Shown in pieces: positions 35,362-45,833 of a stretch of 64,000 nt of DNA. How positions within the stretch are numbered: position 1 is the first letter of the stretch; each line of letters opens with the position of its first letter. The notes below the pieces were generated by a model that was not told where the DNA came from, did not search any database, and worked only from the letters and a program-made list of their open reading frames with translations. The stretch lies in assembly GCA_005110385.1 (NCBI GenBank), contig DUDT01000018.1, positions 47,314-111,313 of the forward strand, written 5' to 3'. Source of the stretch: Candidatus Melainabacteria bacterium (GTDB taxonomy: Bacteria > Cyanobacteriota > Vampirovibrionia > LMEP-6097). The position numbers and the translations under genes were made by a program.

Positions 35362-38361
35362 TTATTGAATACCTTCTAGCACGGTGTGTTTAATCATATC
35401 TAGAGCTTCTGGAATTTTAGCTATATTTTTAGCACCCGCCTGAGCAAAATCAGGACGGCCACCACCGCCACCGCCACAAATATTAGCCGCAGATTTAATT
35501 AGATTATTGACTTTAAATTTATCAATCTCAGCAAGAGACTTAGAACAAGCCCCTAAAATTGTCACCTTTTCATCAAAAACCCCAATAAAGAAAAGCCATA
35601 TTAAAAGCCCTTTAGCTTCTAAACTTTCCTTAAGATTAGTAGCAAAGTCTTTCAAGACATCAGCCTCGATGGTAAAATCAACAATTTTATTAAGGTCAGC
35701 AATAATAAAAGTTCTCCCATCTTTTTCAAGCGCTAATTTTAAAAACTCATCTGTTTTAGCATTTAATAGATGTAATTTCTCTATTTTTTTCTCATTTTCT
35801 AACTGCTTTTCAAGCTCTTTACGCTTCTCTAATTCTTCTATCTGAGACTGCTTCAGCTGCTCTTCTTTAATAAATCTTTCAGCACACTCATTTACAAAAA
35901 GTTTTATACGCCTAACTCCACTAGCAACTGAAGACTCACTTGCGATTTTCACTTGAGCTATTTCGGCTGTATTCGACACATGCGTCCCACCACAAAGCTC
36001 CACTGAAGCTAGCTCTGATTCACTCGCTATTTTCAAGACTCTGACAGTATCTTCATATTTATCTTCAAAAAATGCTAAGGCTCCTAATTTAATCGCCTCA
36101 TCAAAGCTAGTCTCTATAGTAGTTACAGGCAGGGCTGCCTTCACCCAATCATTCATCTGCTTTTCCACTGCATTTAACTGTTCTTTACTAAGGGCTGATT
36201 CATAATTAAAATCGAAACGTGTATATTCAGCAGAGACCAGAGAACCCGCTTGAGCAACTGTATTTCCTAAAACCTTCCTTAAAGCAGCTTGCAGTAAATG
36301 ACAAGAACTATGATGAAACTTAGTAAGCAATCGCTGTTTAGAATTTATCTGTGCTTTAACTAAATCACCAGTTTTTAAAACTGCCTGCGTGTCCTTAGAA
36401 ATAGAATCGCAAGGCAGCTCTATGACTAGTTTATGTAAGATACGACCATCTATAGCTTTGACATCTTTTACACTGAAAAGTAAATTATGAGAAATATTAA
36501 TTTTCAGATTATCATCTAAGAGCTGGATCTGAGACTGTTGCACCGTTTCTTTGTCAACACCCACATTTAAACTACTCTGCCCCAGTAGTCCTTTCTCGGT
36601 AAGATTTCTAATAATATATCCTGAATCAGATACTTGACCACCAGACTCAGCATAAAAAGTGGTCTTATTCAGCAAAAGAAAAAATTCGTAATAATCTTCA
36701 TGAGACCGCTGCAAGACTTCATTTGCGATCTCTTTATGCTTTTCTAAAGGAACGAGTTTCTCTGAAACTAAATCAGAATTTTTCTGAGCCAAAATATCCG
36801 AGAAATTAATTTCAGAAATAGGGTTTTTATCCTTATCTAAAATCATTAAAATCTCAGCTTCAGTTTCTTCCTGAGCGTAACCTAAAAACTCTGTCTTAGG
36901 ATAAGCCTGTAAAAGCTGTGATAGCGATTTTTCGGAAGTTACTGAGACATTAAAAGCAGAAGTCGAAGAAGCTTTAGAATGCTCTTCACGAGCCTTTTGG
37001 TAGCCTTCATAGTCGATTTCTAGCGAAAATCCCTGTTTACGATAATCCTCGAGAACATCCTCAATAATTTCAAGTGGCAAGCCATATGTAGAATAAAGAT
37101 TAAAAAGAATAGAACCGCTCAATGTAGGAATAGAGGCTGAATTATTCTCACGAACTATAAGATCTAAGTTTTTCAAGCCATTCTCAACCGTCTTTGCAAA
37201 AAGCTCCTCCTCTTTTTTAAGCACACTTACTATAAGCTCCTTACTCAAAACCAACTCATCATAAAAGGCTCCATAAATATCTACAGCTTTCTCTGATAAC
37301 TTATATAAAAGTGGTTCAGAATTACAACCTAGTTTATGCAAAAAGCGTGCAGCTCTTCTAATCAGCATTCTAAGTACATAACCTCTACTTACATTACTAG
37401 GTCTGACACCATCAGCTATTAAAAAGCATGCACAGCGTAAGTGGTCTACGATAATTTTAAAATATGCCTCATGAGACTGCTGCTGAACTGCTATTTCTGC
37501 ATTTTGATTAACAGCCTCACCAACAACAGTCCCAATAGTAGTTTTCAAAACCTCAGCCTTCGTCACAGAAACCAACTCAGCAAGCTCATCTGTTTCAAAA
37601 GTATTATTAACACCCTGCAAAACCATCGCTATACGCTCTAAACCAGCACCAGTATCTATATTCTTATGCTCCAGAGGCTTTAAGCTGCCGTCATCTAGCT
37701 TTTCAAACTGCATAAATACTAGATTCCAGATTTCTATATATCTATCATCCTTATCTAGAATATGCTCCCCAAGATCATAGTAAATTTCACTACAGGGACC
37801 GCAGGGACCAGTAGGACCTGGCGGTCCCCAAAAATTATCCTTCGCTGTTAATTTCCAAATATGCTCAGCAATTTCGTTTTCAGCGTAAACATTTTTAAAA
37901 ATATCAGCCCAAAGATTATAAGATTCTTCATCAAAAGGTCTAGTATCATCACCTTCAAAAACTGATACATAAAGCTTTTCAGGCGAAAGCCCGATTACTT
38001 CTGTAACAAATTTCCAAGCCATAGGAATAACTTCTTGCTTAAAGTAATTACCAAAAGAAAAATTCCCCAACATCTCAAAAAAACTGTGATGTCTCTGCGT
38101 ATAACCGATATTACTTAAATCACTATCTTTACCACCGACACGAGCACACTTCTGTATACTTACAGCCCTAGGTGGCTCTGGTCTTTTAGTCGTTCCTATA
38201 AAATAGGGAATGAAAGGCACCATACCAGCAGAGTTTAAAAGCAGGGTAGGATTATCAGGTACTAAAGAAGCACTTTTATAAAATTTATGCTCTAGCCCAC
38301 AATCCTTTTCAAAAAAATTTATCCAAGCTCTGCGAATCTCATTAGTACTAAGCTTCTTCAT
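35362..38361 (-). CDS. alaS: Alanyl-tRNA synthetase
   Basis: Charges tRNA-Ala and edits mischarged serine or glycine. It begins [19 protein letters not shown], and the catalytic class II core occupies about 1-460. The editing domain has HHSSCH and CGGTHVSNTAEI zinc ligands, and the C-Ala end has AANICGGGGGGRPDFAQAG. At 999 residues it is longer than the usual 875, mainly from inserts near 480-560. The ATG at 38361 overlaps the ftsH stop by 14 bp; a GTG 21 bp upstream is an alternative. It sits in an ftsH-alaS-mlaE cluster. Confidence 0.96.
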   Translation of the reverse strand: MKKLSTNEIRRAWINFFEKDCGLEHKFYKSASLVPDNPTLLLNSAGMVPFIPYFIGTTKRPEPPRAVSIQKCARVGGKDSDLSNIGYTQRHHSFFEMLGNFSFGNYFKQEVIPMAWKFVTEVIGLSPEKLYVSVFEGDDTRPFDEESYNLWADIFKNVYAENEIAEHIWKLTAKDNFWGPPGPTGPCGPCSEIYYDLGEHILDKDDRYIEIWNLVFMQFEKLDDGSLKPLEHKNIDTGAGLERIAMVLQGVNNTFETDELAELVSVTKAEVLKTTIGTVVGEAVNQNAEIAVQQQSHEAYFKIIVDHLRCACFLIADGVRPSNVSRGYVLRMLIRRAARFLHKLGCNSEPLLYKLSEKAVDIYGAFYDELVLSKELIVSVLKKEEELFAKTVENGLKNLDLIVRENNSASIPTLSGSILFNLYSTYGLPLEIIEDVLEDYRKQGFSLEIDYEGYQKAREEHSKASSTSAFNVSVTSEKSLSQLLQAYPKTEFLGYAQEETEAEILMILDKDKNPISEINFSDILAQKNSDLVSEKLVPLEKHKEIANEVLQRSHEDYYEFFLLLNKTTFYAESGGQVSDSGYIIRNLTEKGLLGQSSLNVGVDKETVQQSQIQLLDDNLKINISHNLLFSVKDVKAIDGRILHKLVIELPCDSISKDTQAVLKTGDLVKAQINSKQRLLTKFHHSSCHLLQAALRKVLGNTVAQAGSLVSAEYTRFDFNYESALSKEQLNAVEKQMNDWVKAALPVTTIETSFDEAIKLGALAFFEDKYEDTVRVLKIASESELASVELCGGTHVSNTAEIAQVKIASESSVASGVRRIKLFVNECAERFIKEEQLKQSQIEELEKRKELEKQLENEKKIEKLHLLNAKTDEFLKLALEKDGRTFIIADLNKIVDFTIEADVLKDFATNLKESLEAKGLLIWLFFIGVFDEKVTILGACSKSLAEIDKFKVNNLIKSAANICGGGGGGRPDFAQAGAKNIAKIPEALDMIKHTVLEGIQ

Positions 38362-40348
38362 CTTTATCTCTAGTGTCTTCACGCTTTTCCTCGTTCTCTT
38401 CTTTTCTTAATCTCTCACGTTCATCACGCCTCTGAGCTTCTTCTTCACGTATCATAGTTTCGACACGCTCTGGCATTCTAGAAGTAGCGATTTTTTCCAT
38501 CTCTTCTAAACTTAAGATTTCATATTCGCCTTTCTGTATCTGCTCTATAGTTAAGAAAACTTGTTCTTTATCTAAAGTCTCTCTTCTTAAAAGCTCCTGA
38601 GATAAGCCAAGTAAAAGAATTTTCTTTTCATTTAAAAGAATCTTCACCTCGGTATACATAGCCTGTATTAAATCCTTAACTTCCTCATCGATTTTTTTAG
38701 CGAACTCATCACTATAGTTCTGCATATAAGAGTTCTGAGACAGATAAGGATTAGATTCATTATCACCATAAGTGACTATGCCTAAATTATTATTCATTCC
38801 ATAACGAGTTATCATCGCTCTTGCAATAGCAGTACATCTTTCCATATCATTCGACGCGCCAGTAGTAATATTTTCCTTACCGAAAGTTATCTCCTCTGCG
38901 ACTCTGCCACCTAAAAGCACCATCATCTCTGTCTTTAAGTGCTTTTCAGAAGCCGATACTTTATATTCTTCTTCAGTAGACCAAGTCAAACCTAATGCCA
39001 TACCTCTTGGGATAATAGTTACCTTATGAAATTCATTATTAGATTCTTTAAAAATACTAATTATCGTATGACCTATTTCATGAATCGCTGTATTTAACTG
39101 ATCTTTAGGCTTAATAATCTTACTGCGTTTCTCTGGACCGATAGCTACCTTATCTATGGCTTCTTCTATATGTTTTATCTGAATCTCTTTAGCAGTATCC
39201 CTTGCAGCTAATATCGCCGCTTCGTTAACTAAATTCATTAAATCTGCACCACTAAAGCCTGGTGTTCTTTTCGCTATAACTTTTAGATCTATGTCAGCCG
39301 CCATAGGCTTGCCTCTAGCGTGAACATCTAAGATCTGCTTTCTGCCAGCTAAATCTGGAGTATCTATAACTACTTTCCTATCGAATCTACCTGGTCTTAA
39401 TAATGCCTTATCTAAAACATCTGGTCTATTCGTCGCAGCTAAAACTATAATTCCAGAGTTAGGTTGAAAACCGTCCATCTCTACTAACAACTGATTTAAA
39501 GTCTGCTCACGTTCGTCATTTCCACCACCAGACATACCGCTACGCTGCCTGCCGACTGCATCTATTTCATCTATAAAAATAATACAGGGTGCATTTTTCT
39601 TAGCCTGCTCGAAAAGATCTCTAACTCTGCTAGCCCCTACCCCGACGAACATCTCGACGAAATCAGAACCACTGATGCTAAAAAAAGGCACGCCAGCCTC
39701 ACCAGCTACCGCCTTTGCAAGTAAAGTTTTACCACAACCTGGAGGACCTACCAGTAGAACCCCTTTCGGCACCTTAGCCCCCAGAGCCTTGTACTTATCA
39801 GTACTTTTTAAAAAATCTACTATCTCCTCTAGCTCTCTTTTACTTTCACTAATACCTGCGACATCATCGAAACTAACATTAATATCTTTAGTCATCATCT
39901 TAGCCCTGCTCTTTCCGAAAGACATAGGACCGCCGCCACCAGCGTTTCTGAGCATAAATATAAAAAAAGCGAATAAACCTACTGGAATAATAAAATTAGA
40001 AATAATATTTATCCAGAAACCTTCGTTAGACTGGGCTTTAACATCTACTTCGATATCATGATTAACGAGCCTATCGGCTAAATCTTGGTTAGCACCTAGT
40101 AAGCTTGCTGGAATACGAGCGTAGTAGATCTCACCATTTTTATCCTCGATCTTAGCTATATCATCTCCATTAGTCAAAATGACTCTATAGATAGGACTAG
40201 ACGAACCATCGTTAGGTAAGACTCGCTTAATAAAATCGCTGTAGCTCAGGATTCTTCTTTTATTATCCTGCCCCATCAAACTCATGACAAAGAGAGATAG
40301 AAACAGCACTAAGACAACTAGAGGTAAAGTAGAGGGGACTTTCTTCAT
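38348..40348 (-). CDS. ftsH: ATP-dependent zinc metalloprotease FtsH
   Basis: A membrane-anchored AAA protease that degrades misfolded membrane proteins and short-lived regulators. It has 666 residues, with membrane helices near 7-25 and 118-138. Walker A GPPGCGKT is at 201-208, Walker [12 protein letters not shown] follows, then the arginine region [18 protein letters not shown], and the zinc site HEIGH is at 423-427. The tail is highly charged (Arg/Glu/Asp). It is divergent from the response regulator gene and heads the ftsH-alaS-mlaE cluster. Confidence 0.97.
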   Translation of the reverse strand: MKKVPSTLPLVVLVLFLSLFVMSLMGQDNKRRILSYSDFIKRVLPNDGSSSPIYRVILTNGDDIAKIEDKNGEIYYARIPASLLGANQDLADRLVNHDIEVDVKAQSNEGFWINIISNFIIPVGLFAFFIFMLRNAGGGGPMSFGKSRAKMMTKDINVSFDDVAGISESKRELEEIVDFLKSTDKYKALGAKVPKGVLLVGPPGCGKTLLAKAVAGEAGVPFFSISGSDFVEMFVGVGASRVRDLFEQAKKNAPCIIFIDEIDAVGRQRSGMSGGGNDEREQTLNQLLVEMDGFQPNSGIIVLAATNRPDVLDKALLRPGRFDRKVVIDTPDLAGRKQILDVHARGKPMAADIDLKVIAKRTPGFSGADLMNLVNEAAILAARDTAKEIQIKHIEEAIDKVAIGPEKRSKIIKPKDQLNTAIHEIGHTIISIFKESNNEFHKVTIIPRGMALGLTWSTEEEYKVSASEKHLKTEMMVLLGGRVAEEITFGKENITTGASNDMERCTAIARAMITRYGMNNNLGIVTYGDNESNPYLSQNSYMQNYSDEFAKKIDEEVKDLIQAMYTEVKILLNEKKILLLGLSQELLRRETLDKEQVFLTIEQIQKGEYEILSLEEMEKIATSRMPERVETMIREEEAQRRDERERLRKEENEEKREDTRDKDEEA

Positions 40349-40619
40349 ATAGTTACAACTATGCTAACTATTCTAAGTCTTTGCAAGCTTTAAAGTAAAT
40401 GGACTAATTAAAATCAAAAAATTTTTTAAAAATTTTCAAAAAAAAGCTAAAGTTTTCCAGAAAGTAGCCGATATATTAATTATATAGTTTAAATTTTCAT
40501 TTTTTAATTGGGGTTCCCCCTATTATCCTCTTCGCTTATTGGCCTATATCGTAAGTGCGAGAACTAAAGGACTAAAACAAAGTCACTAAAGAGGAAAAAG
40601 GAAAAGAGGAGCACCATAA
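40349..40619. other. 271-bp divergent control region between ftsH and the response regulator gene
   Basis: Contains the sigma-28 promoter described separately, and a small dyad ATAGTTA-N9-TAACTAT at 40349-40371 directly upstream of the ftsH ATG. An A/T-rich block lies near 40420-40447, and a short GGGG/CCCC dyad at 40510-40520. A strong AGAGGAG ribosome site is at 40605-40611, 8 bp before the response regulator ATG. No small gene is seen. Confidence 0.6.
40448..40474 (+). promoter_or_regulatory. Near-perfect sigma-28 (FliA-type) promoter
   Basis: TAAAGTTT, an 11-bp spacer, then GCCGATAT. The E. coli sigma-28 consensus is TAAAGTTT-N11-GCCGATAA, so 15 of 16 defined bases match at exact spacing. 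It faces the response regulator gene 145 bp downstream. Transcription would begin near 40481 and give a leader of about 140 nt. Confidence 0.8.
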
Positions 40620-41324
40620 ATGATTAAACACCAAAGCCTAACTAGAGAAGCAATTATCGCATTAAGCCCAGTACAGTCAACTGTTCAAATTACCAAAGAA
40701 CTAAATATGGCTGGCTTTAATAAAATCGAAAGAGTAGATTATCAAGAGGCTTTAATCCAACACTTAAATTTTAACAAACCAAATATTATCGTTATATCTA
40801 GCGAATTACCAGGTGAAAGATCTACAGCAGACTTGCTAAATATGGTAGCGATGAGTTCTCCTAATACTAGAGTGATCTTTGTATCTAGAAACATTGAAGA
40901 AGCTTGCATGTTTGATATCTACTTCGCTAAAAATATTAGTGCGTGGTTACTAAGTGAAAGAGCAGAAAGAACTATGTCACTTGCTATAGAAGCAGCTGAA
41001 GCGTGCCAATTGTTTATGGACTTCGTTTTAAACCAAGCTATTAAAACTACTCTTAGTACCAATAGATCAATGCTTACCTCTAATGAAACTAACTACGCTA
41101 ACCTAGAGTTATTAACTGAAAGAGAGGCTGAAGTCTTAAAGTATTTATGTGAAGGTTTCAACTATAAAGCAGTTGCGAAGACTCTGTTTATCTCTGAATC
41201 CACTGTAAAAACCCATATAAACAACGTTTTTACCAAACTTCAAGTTAATGATAGAACTCAAGCTGTGCTTTACGCTTTAAAGCATGATCTAGAAGGTCTA
41301 ATGAAAGCAACTATCTCCATCTAA
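40620..41324 (+). CDS. NarL/LuxR-type response regulator with degenerate receiver
   Basis: A 234-residue DNA-binding regulator. The C-terminal LuxR-type helix-turn-helix (about 160-225) is intact: LLTEREAEVLKYLCEGFNYKAVAKTL, then SESTVKTHINNVFTKL. The N-terminal half aligns with a receiver fold (IIVISSELPGERS, TRVIFVSRN, SAWLLSERAERTMSLAI). The phospho-acceptor Asp position reads Ser (VISSELPG), and the usual late Lys is also absent. It probably works without His-Asp phosphotransfer. It has a strong AGAGGAG ribosome site and a sigma-28 promoter, and ends at a strong terminator, so it is a single-gene unit likely tied to motility. Confidence 0.88.
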   Translation: MIKHQSLTREAIIALSPVQSTVQITKELNMAGFNKIERVDYQEALIQHLNFNKPNIIVISSELPGERSTADLLNMVAMSSPNTRVIFVSRNIEEACMFDIYFAKNISAWLLSERAERTMSLAIEAAEACQLFMDFVLNQAIKTTLSTNRSMLTSNETNYANLELLTEREAEVLKYLCEGFNYKAVAKTLFISESTVKTHINNVFTKLQVNDRTQAVLYALKHDLEGLMKATISI

Positions 41325-41352
41325 ATTTCCCCAACACACACACCCGAAAAAC

Positions 41353-41385
41353 AGCGAACTAAAGTTACTTTGGTTCGCTATTTTT
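41353..41385 (+). terminator. Rho-independent terminator after the response regulator gene
   Basis: A 12-bp stem, AGCGAACTAAAG / CTTTGGTTCGCT with one G-U pair, has a TTA loop and is followed by ATTTTTC. It ends the regulator transcript 29 bp after its stop and separates it from clpC. Confidence 0.88.
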
Positions 41386-41501
41386 CATTAATTTATACTT
41401 TCTTAAATTCTGATAATTTAAATCACTCTAACTCGGTTGATTTGATACCTGCTTCAGAATTGGTGGTAAGATACTAACTAGCAAAGCTTAACACACTATA
41501 T

Positions 41502-44231
41502 ATGTTTGAAAGATTTACAGAAAAGGCGATAAAAGTCATAATGCTGGCTCAAGAAGAAGCTAGAAGACTTGGTCATAATTTCGTTGGTACCGAGCAGATA
41601 CTGCTCGGGCTTATCGGTGAAGGTACCGGTGTAGCCGCAAAAACGCTCAAATCCATGGGAGTAAATTTAAAAGATGCTCGCATTGAAGTGGAGAAAATTA
41701 TCGGTAGAGGCTCAGGCTTCGTAGCAGTCGAGATTCCGTTTACGCCTAGAGCTAAATGGGTTTTAGAATTAAGTTGGGATGAGGCTAGACAGTTCGGACA
41801 TAACTATATAGGTACTGAGCACCTTTTACTAGGCTTAATTAGAGAGGGCGAAGGAGTCGCTGCTAGAGTTTTAGATAATTTAGGCGTGGATCTAGCTAAA
41901 GTTAGACAGCATATTATTAGGTTACTAGGTGAGTCTGGTTCTAACTCTACTGCTACTGGTGGTTCTGGCAGTAGTACTAATAATTCTTTATTAGGAGTAG
42001 GTTCTAATAAAAATGCTAACCAAAATACCAGAACTAGAACTCCTACTTTAGACGAATTTGGTACAGATCTCACTTTAGCTGCTGCCGAAGGCAGATTAGA
42101 TCCAGTCATTGGGCGTGCTGAAGAGATAGAAAGAGTAATACAGATATTAGGCAGAAGAACTAAGAATAACCCTGTATTAATAGGTGAGCCCGGTGTCGGT
42201 AAAACTGCTGTAGCTGAAGGCTTAGCTCAAAAAATAGTCGCAAATGACGTGCCAGATATTTTAGTTGGTAAAAAATTAATCGTTTTAGATTTAGGTCTTT
42301 TAGTCGCTGGAACTAAATATAGAGGCGAATTTGAAGAAAGACTTAAAAAAATAATGGATGAAATCCGCACTGCTGGAAATATGATGTTAGTCATAGATGA
42401 ACTGCATACTTTAATCGGCGCTGGAGCAGCTGAAGGTGCTATAGATGCCGCGAATATTTTAAAACCAGCACTAGCTCGTGGAGAGCTTCAGTGTATTGGT
42501 ACTACTACTTTAGAAGAATATCGTAAACATATAGAGAGAGATGCTGCATTAGAAAGACGTTTTCAGCCAGTAATTATAGACTCCCCTTCTGTAGAGGAGA
42601 CTATTCAGATTATTATTGGTCTAAGACAGAAATATGAAGAGCATCATCGCCTAATCATCACTGATGCTGCTGTAGAAGCAGCTGCTAGACTGTCTGATCG
42701 ATATATTTTTGATAGACATTTACCGGATAAAGCTATAGATCTTATAGATGAAGCGAGTTCTAGAGTAAGACTTAAAGCTAGTGGCTTACCACCAGAAGCT
42801 AAAAAGCATGAAGATGAATTAGTTACTATTTCAAGACAGAAAGAAGAGGCTATTCGTCAGCAAGAGTTTGAAAAAGCTTCACAGCTCAGAGATCAAGAAA
42901 ATAATATTAGAGAAAAAATTCGCAGCCTCCAAGAAGAGTGGAGAAGAGAACAAGAAAAAAATAAGCCTACTGTAGGCGAGGAAGAAATAGCTGAAATAGT
43001 AGCTAGCTGGACTGGAATTCCTGTTGGTGATTTAAAAGCTGGCGAAAACGACAAGCTAAGACAGATGGAAGATACTCTTCACGGCAAGATTATAGGTCAA
43101 GATTCAGCTGTTACAGCTGTTTCTAAAGCTATTAGAAGAGCTAGAGCGGGATTGAAAAATCCAGAAAGACCGATAGGTTCTTTCGTATTCTGCGGTCCTA
43201 CTGGTGTAGGTAAGACTGAGCTAGCTAAAGTTCTTGCGGATTATTACTTTGGCAGTGCTGATAACTTAATCAGAGTCGACATGTCTGAGTACATGGAAAA
43301 GCATACTGTAAGCAAGCTTATAGGTTCACCTCCGGGATATGTTGGTTACGGCGATGGCGGTCAATTAACTGAAGCTGTTCGTAGAAAGCCTTACAGCGTA
43401 GTACTTTTTGATGAAATAGAGAAAGCTCACCCTGACGTATTTAACGTTATGTTACAGATGCTAGATGATGGTCATTTAACTGATAGCAAAGGCCGTAAAG
43501 TTAGCTTTAAAAATACTATTATCATCATGACATCTAACGTAGGTGCTCAGCGCATGAATAGTGATTTTGGTGTGGGTTTCTTCGCTTCTAATACTGAAGA
43601 ACAGGCTGAAGATGAAAAATATAAGCGTATGAAAGATGCGGTTATGGAAGAGATGAAACGTGCATTTAGACCAGAGTTCCTAAACAGGCTTGATGATATT
43701 GTTATATTTAAACACTTAACTCGTACTGATATGCGTAAGATAGTCGATATCATGAAGAAAGATCTAGAAAGCAGACTGAAAGAGAAAGGTATGACTATTA
43801 CTCTTACAGATGAGGTTAAAGATAAAGTCTCGACTGAAGGTTATAACAGAACCTATGGTGCAAGACCGATGAAAAGAACTATACAGAAGCTTCTTGAAGA
43901 CCCTATTTCAGATTCTCTCATTAATGGTGAGCATACGGATGGAGACGAGATCGAAGCTTATGTAATTTTCGAAGATGAGTTTCCTAAAGATAAAATTTAT
44001 GAAAAACCAGAGGATGTAACTGAAGAAACTAAAGATGCTGATAAGAGACAGGCTTTAGTTAAAGCTCAGATTAAATTTAGAATTACAGGTAAACTACCTC
44101 CAGAAAAGCAAGAAGAGTTAAAGAGATCTACTATTAAGAAGAAAAAGAAAGCTCTTGGTCTTAATGGAACTGGTGGTGGAGTAGGCTCTGAGACTGGTGG
44201 CGGTGAGCCAGTTGGTAATAGAGCTGGGTAG
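41502..44231 (+). CDS. clpC: ATP-dependent Clp protease ATPase subunit ClpC
   Basis: A 909-residue Hsp100 unfoldase that feeds proteins to ClpP. Two Clp N repeats lie at about 1-145. The first AAA domain has Walker [10 protein letters not shown] near 228-236, and a short middle domain carries a UVR motif ([20 protein letters not shown]) near 455-475. The second AAA domain has GPTGVGKTE near 565-573. This layout is ClpC rather than ClpA or ClpB. A Gly/Ser/Asn linker follows the N domain (about 147-180). The C-terminal tail is long, with a Lys-rich run and then Gly-rich repeats. No CIRCE-like operator was seen upstream. Confidence 0.95.
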   Translation: MFERFTEKAIKVIMLAQEEARRLGHNFVGTEQILLGLIGEGTGVAAKTLKSMGVNLKDARIEVEKIIGRGSGFVAVEIPFTPRAKWVLELSWDEARQFGHNYIGTEHLLLGLIREGEGVAARVLDNLGVDLAKVRQHIIRLLGESGSNSTATGGSGSSTNNSLLGVGSNKNANQNTRTRTPTLDEFGTDLTLAAAEGRLDPVIGRAEEIERVIQILGRRTKNNPVLIGEPGVGKTAVAEGLAQKIVANDVPDILVGKKLIVLDLGLLVAGTKYRGEFEERLKKIMDEIRTAGNMMLVIDELHTLIGAGAAEGAIDAANILKPALARGELQCIGTTTLEEYRKHIERDAALERRFQPVIIDSPSVEETIQIIIGLRQKYEEHHRLIITDAAVEAAARLSDRYIFDRHLPDKAIDLIDEASSRVRLKASGLPPEAKKHEDELVTISRQKEEAIRQQEFEKASQLRDQENNIREKIRSLQEEWRREQEKNKPTVGEEEIAEIVASWTGIPVGDLKAGENDKLRQMEDTLHGKIIGQDSAVTAVSKAIRRARAGLKNPERPIGSFVFCGPTGVGKTELAKVLADYYFGSADNLIRVDMSEYMEKHTVSKLIGSPPGYVGYGDGGQLTEAVRRKPYSVVLFDEIEKAHPDVFNVMLQMLDDGHLTDSKGRKVSFKNTIIIMTSNVGAQRMNSDFGVGFFASNTEEQAEDEKYKRMKDAVMEEMKRAFRPEFLNRLDDIVIFKHLTRTDMRKIVDIMKKDLESRLKEKGMTITLTDEVKDKVSTEGYNRTYGARPMKRTIQKLLEDPISDSLINGEHTDGDEIEAYVIFEDEFPKDKIYEKPEDVTEETKDADKRQALVKAQIKFRITGKLPPEKQEELKRSTIKKKKKALGLNGTGGGVGSETGGGEPVGNRAG

Positions 44232-44299
44232 ATATCTATAGGCTGCCTCTATTACTATTTTGCAGTATTCCTGAAAATGTTCAAAAAACATTGAATGCC

Positions 44300-45811
44300 C
44301 TACACTAATATTCTTCGATCTGCTGGAATATTTTGATAATCATCAAACATTCTATCGATGCTAGTTTCATTAAAGTTAAGCAATCCTATAGTCTGGTCTA
44401 AATGACCAAAAGTTTCACCTAAAGCTGCAGTAAACTCTGGAAATTTTTGTTCAAAAAGAACAGGGTTAGAATAGTAACCATTAAACATTTCTGCTAAAAA
44501 TTCTACTTCATTTGTGTTAGCGTAGTCTATATCAAAAAGTCCTTGAGCAGCACCATTATTAGCTCTTTGTCGAGATTTCGCTATAGCATTATCAAATGTT
44601 TTACTGTCTATATCACCCAATACACCATCAATGCTGCCATCAACTAAATGGTCACGTGCATGTGCAAGCTCATGAACAAAAACTTGACTATTCAGCCATT
44701 TTTCAGAAATTACAATGGTATTCCGCCCTTGCTCATCTTGCTTAGGTGAATAAAAGCCAGCAATAGACCATTGATCACCATAAGGATTATTACCTATTAT
44801 TTTATCAGCAATAGTAATATTAAATCCATTCTCCTCAATAGCTTGCATGAATTTTTCATCATTTCCAAATGCAAGTAAAAACTTGTCTACGATATTATTC
44901 TGAAGAGATTTCTTTACTGGATCAGTTCCAACCCAATCATCAATTCCTGAATCATAATAATCTACAGAACCTATACTACTAATATTAAAAGCTTCATTCA
45001 TTCGACTAAACTTAGAGCCATCAGGATCAACTAAACTAGTATCCATGTCTTCTAAGGACTGCAAGTTTTGAAATCTCATAGCAACGTCACTAATTCCCAA
45101 ATTCTCACCTTGAGACACCACTTGACCTTTAATTACATGACTAGTAGTTCCATCACTATTTACCTGATAATAATTTTTATTATCGATAATACCGAACCTT
45201 TCAAATTCAAGTCCATTTTCTAGAACACCACCAAGTACCAAACCGTCATCTTGCCTATAATGAGCAATACCTTTTGTAGTAGCTCTCATATCATCAATAA
45301 ATTCAACTAATTCCTCTCTGGTAAGTACTTCCTCACCATCTTCAGATAAAAATATAAAATTCTCAACACCACTTACTGTTGTGACATTATTATCATCAAG
45401 AGCGTCAGTAATTATAATATTACCTGCATCGTCATAGTCCATAAGGAAACTATCAGAAGACATTTCAAAAATTGCAGTATCATTACCTTTGCCGCCGCTG
45501 ATCTTATCGTTACCTTTGCCGCCGTTTATCTTGTCATTACCTTTGCCGCCGTTGATCTTATCGTTACCTTTGCCGCCGTTTATCTTGTCATTACCTTTGC
45601 CGCCGCTGATCTTATCGTTACCTTTGCCGCCGCTGATCTTATCGTTACCTTTGCCGCCGCTGATCTTATCTTTAAGATTAGCGACAGAATCTTTCAATTT
45701 TGTTAAGTCAGCCTGCTCTACATGAACATCATAAGCAGATTTTTCTTTGGAATTTAATATTCCATCATTGTCAATATCAAAGTTTTTTAGTATTCTAGAA
45801 TTAATATTCAT
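44300..45811 (-). CDS. EF-hand / RTX-repeat / HExxH metallopeptidase-like protein
   Basis: A 503-residue multidomain protein that I do not recognise as a named family. Residues 12-23 form a textbook EF-hand loop (DIDNDGILNSKE). Residues about 51-115 hold seven nonapeptide RTX-type repeats of GGKGNDKIS or GGKGNDKIN, expected to bind calcium as a beta-roll. Residues 380-384 are HELAH, with a downstream Glu in FLAEMF near 438 that fits a gluzincin-like zinc site. There is no signal peptide, as is usual for RTX proteins exported by type I secretion. It may be a secreted, calcium-dependent peptidase or toxin. A TATAAT box lies 17 bp before the ATG. Confidence 0.78.
   Translation of the reverse strand: MNINSRILKNFDIDNDGILNSKEKSAYDVHVEQADLTKLKDSVANLKDKISGGKGNDKISGGKGNDKISGGKGNDKINGGKGNDKINGGKGNDKINGGKGNDKISGGKGNDTAIFEMSSDSFLMDYDDAGNIIITDALDDNNVTTVSGVENFIFLSEDGEEVLTREELVEFIDDMRATTKGIAHYRQDDGLVLGGVLENGLEFERFGIIDNKNYYQVNSDGTTSHVIKGQVVSQGENLGISDVAMRFQNLQSLEDMDTSLVDPDGSKFSRMNEAFNISSIGSVDYYDSGIDDWVGTDPVKKSLQNNIVDKFLLAFGNDEKFMQAIEENGFNITIADKIIGNNPYGDQWSIAGFYSPKQDEQGRNTIVISEKWLNSQVFVHELAHARDHLVDGSIDGVLGDIDSKTFDNAIAKSRQRANNGAAQGLFDIDYANTNEVEFLAEMFNGYYSNPVLFEQKFPEFTAALGETFGHLDQTIGLLNFNETSIDRMFDDYQNIPADRRILV
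45491..45679 (-). repeat. Seven tandem 27-bp repeats (RTX nonapeptides)
   Basis: Units start at 45491, 45518, 45545, 45572, 45599, 45626 and 45653 and are nearly identical. Units 2 and 4 match each other exactly and units 1, 5 and 6 match each other, showing recent unit-by-unit duplication. The units encode GGKGNDKIS or GGKGNDKIN on the minus strand. Confidence 0.9.
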
Positions 45812-45827
45812 ACTTAATTTTATCTGT

Positions 45828-45833
45828 ATTATA
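45828..45833 (-). promoter_or_regulatory. TATAAT -10 box before the RTX protein gene
   Basis: Read on the minus strand this is an exact TATAAT, 16 bp before the ATG at 45811. No good -35 is present. Two copies of TTTAAGATA about 11 bp apart lie in the -35 region (45839-45859) and could bind an activator. Confidence 0.45.

Noticed and set aside
40510..40520. GGGG/CCCC dyad before the response regulator gene
   Set aside because: Too short, and the 2-nt centre cannot form a loop without losing stem pairs; no U-run follows.
45491..45679. Possible CRISPR array
   Set aside because: The 27-bp units abut with no spacers and encode RTX nonapeptides.
45489..45725. Plus-strand frame encoding a perfect LPLPPLILS repeat protein
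   Set aside because: It is the antisense shadow of the 27-bp RTX repeats, whose minus-strand reading has intact calcium-binding motifs.
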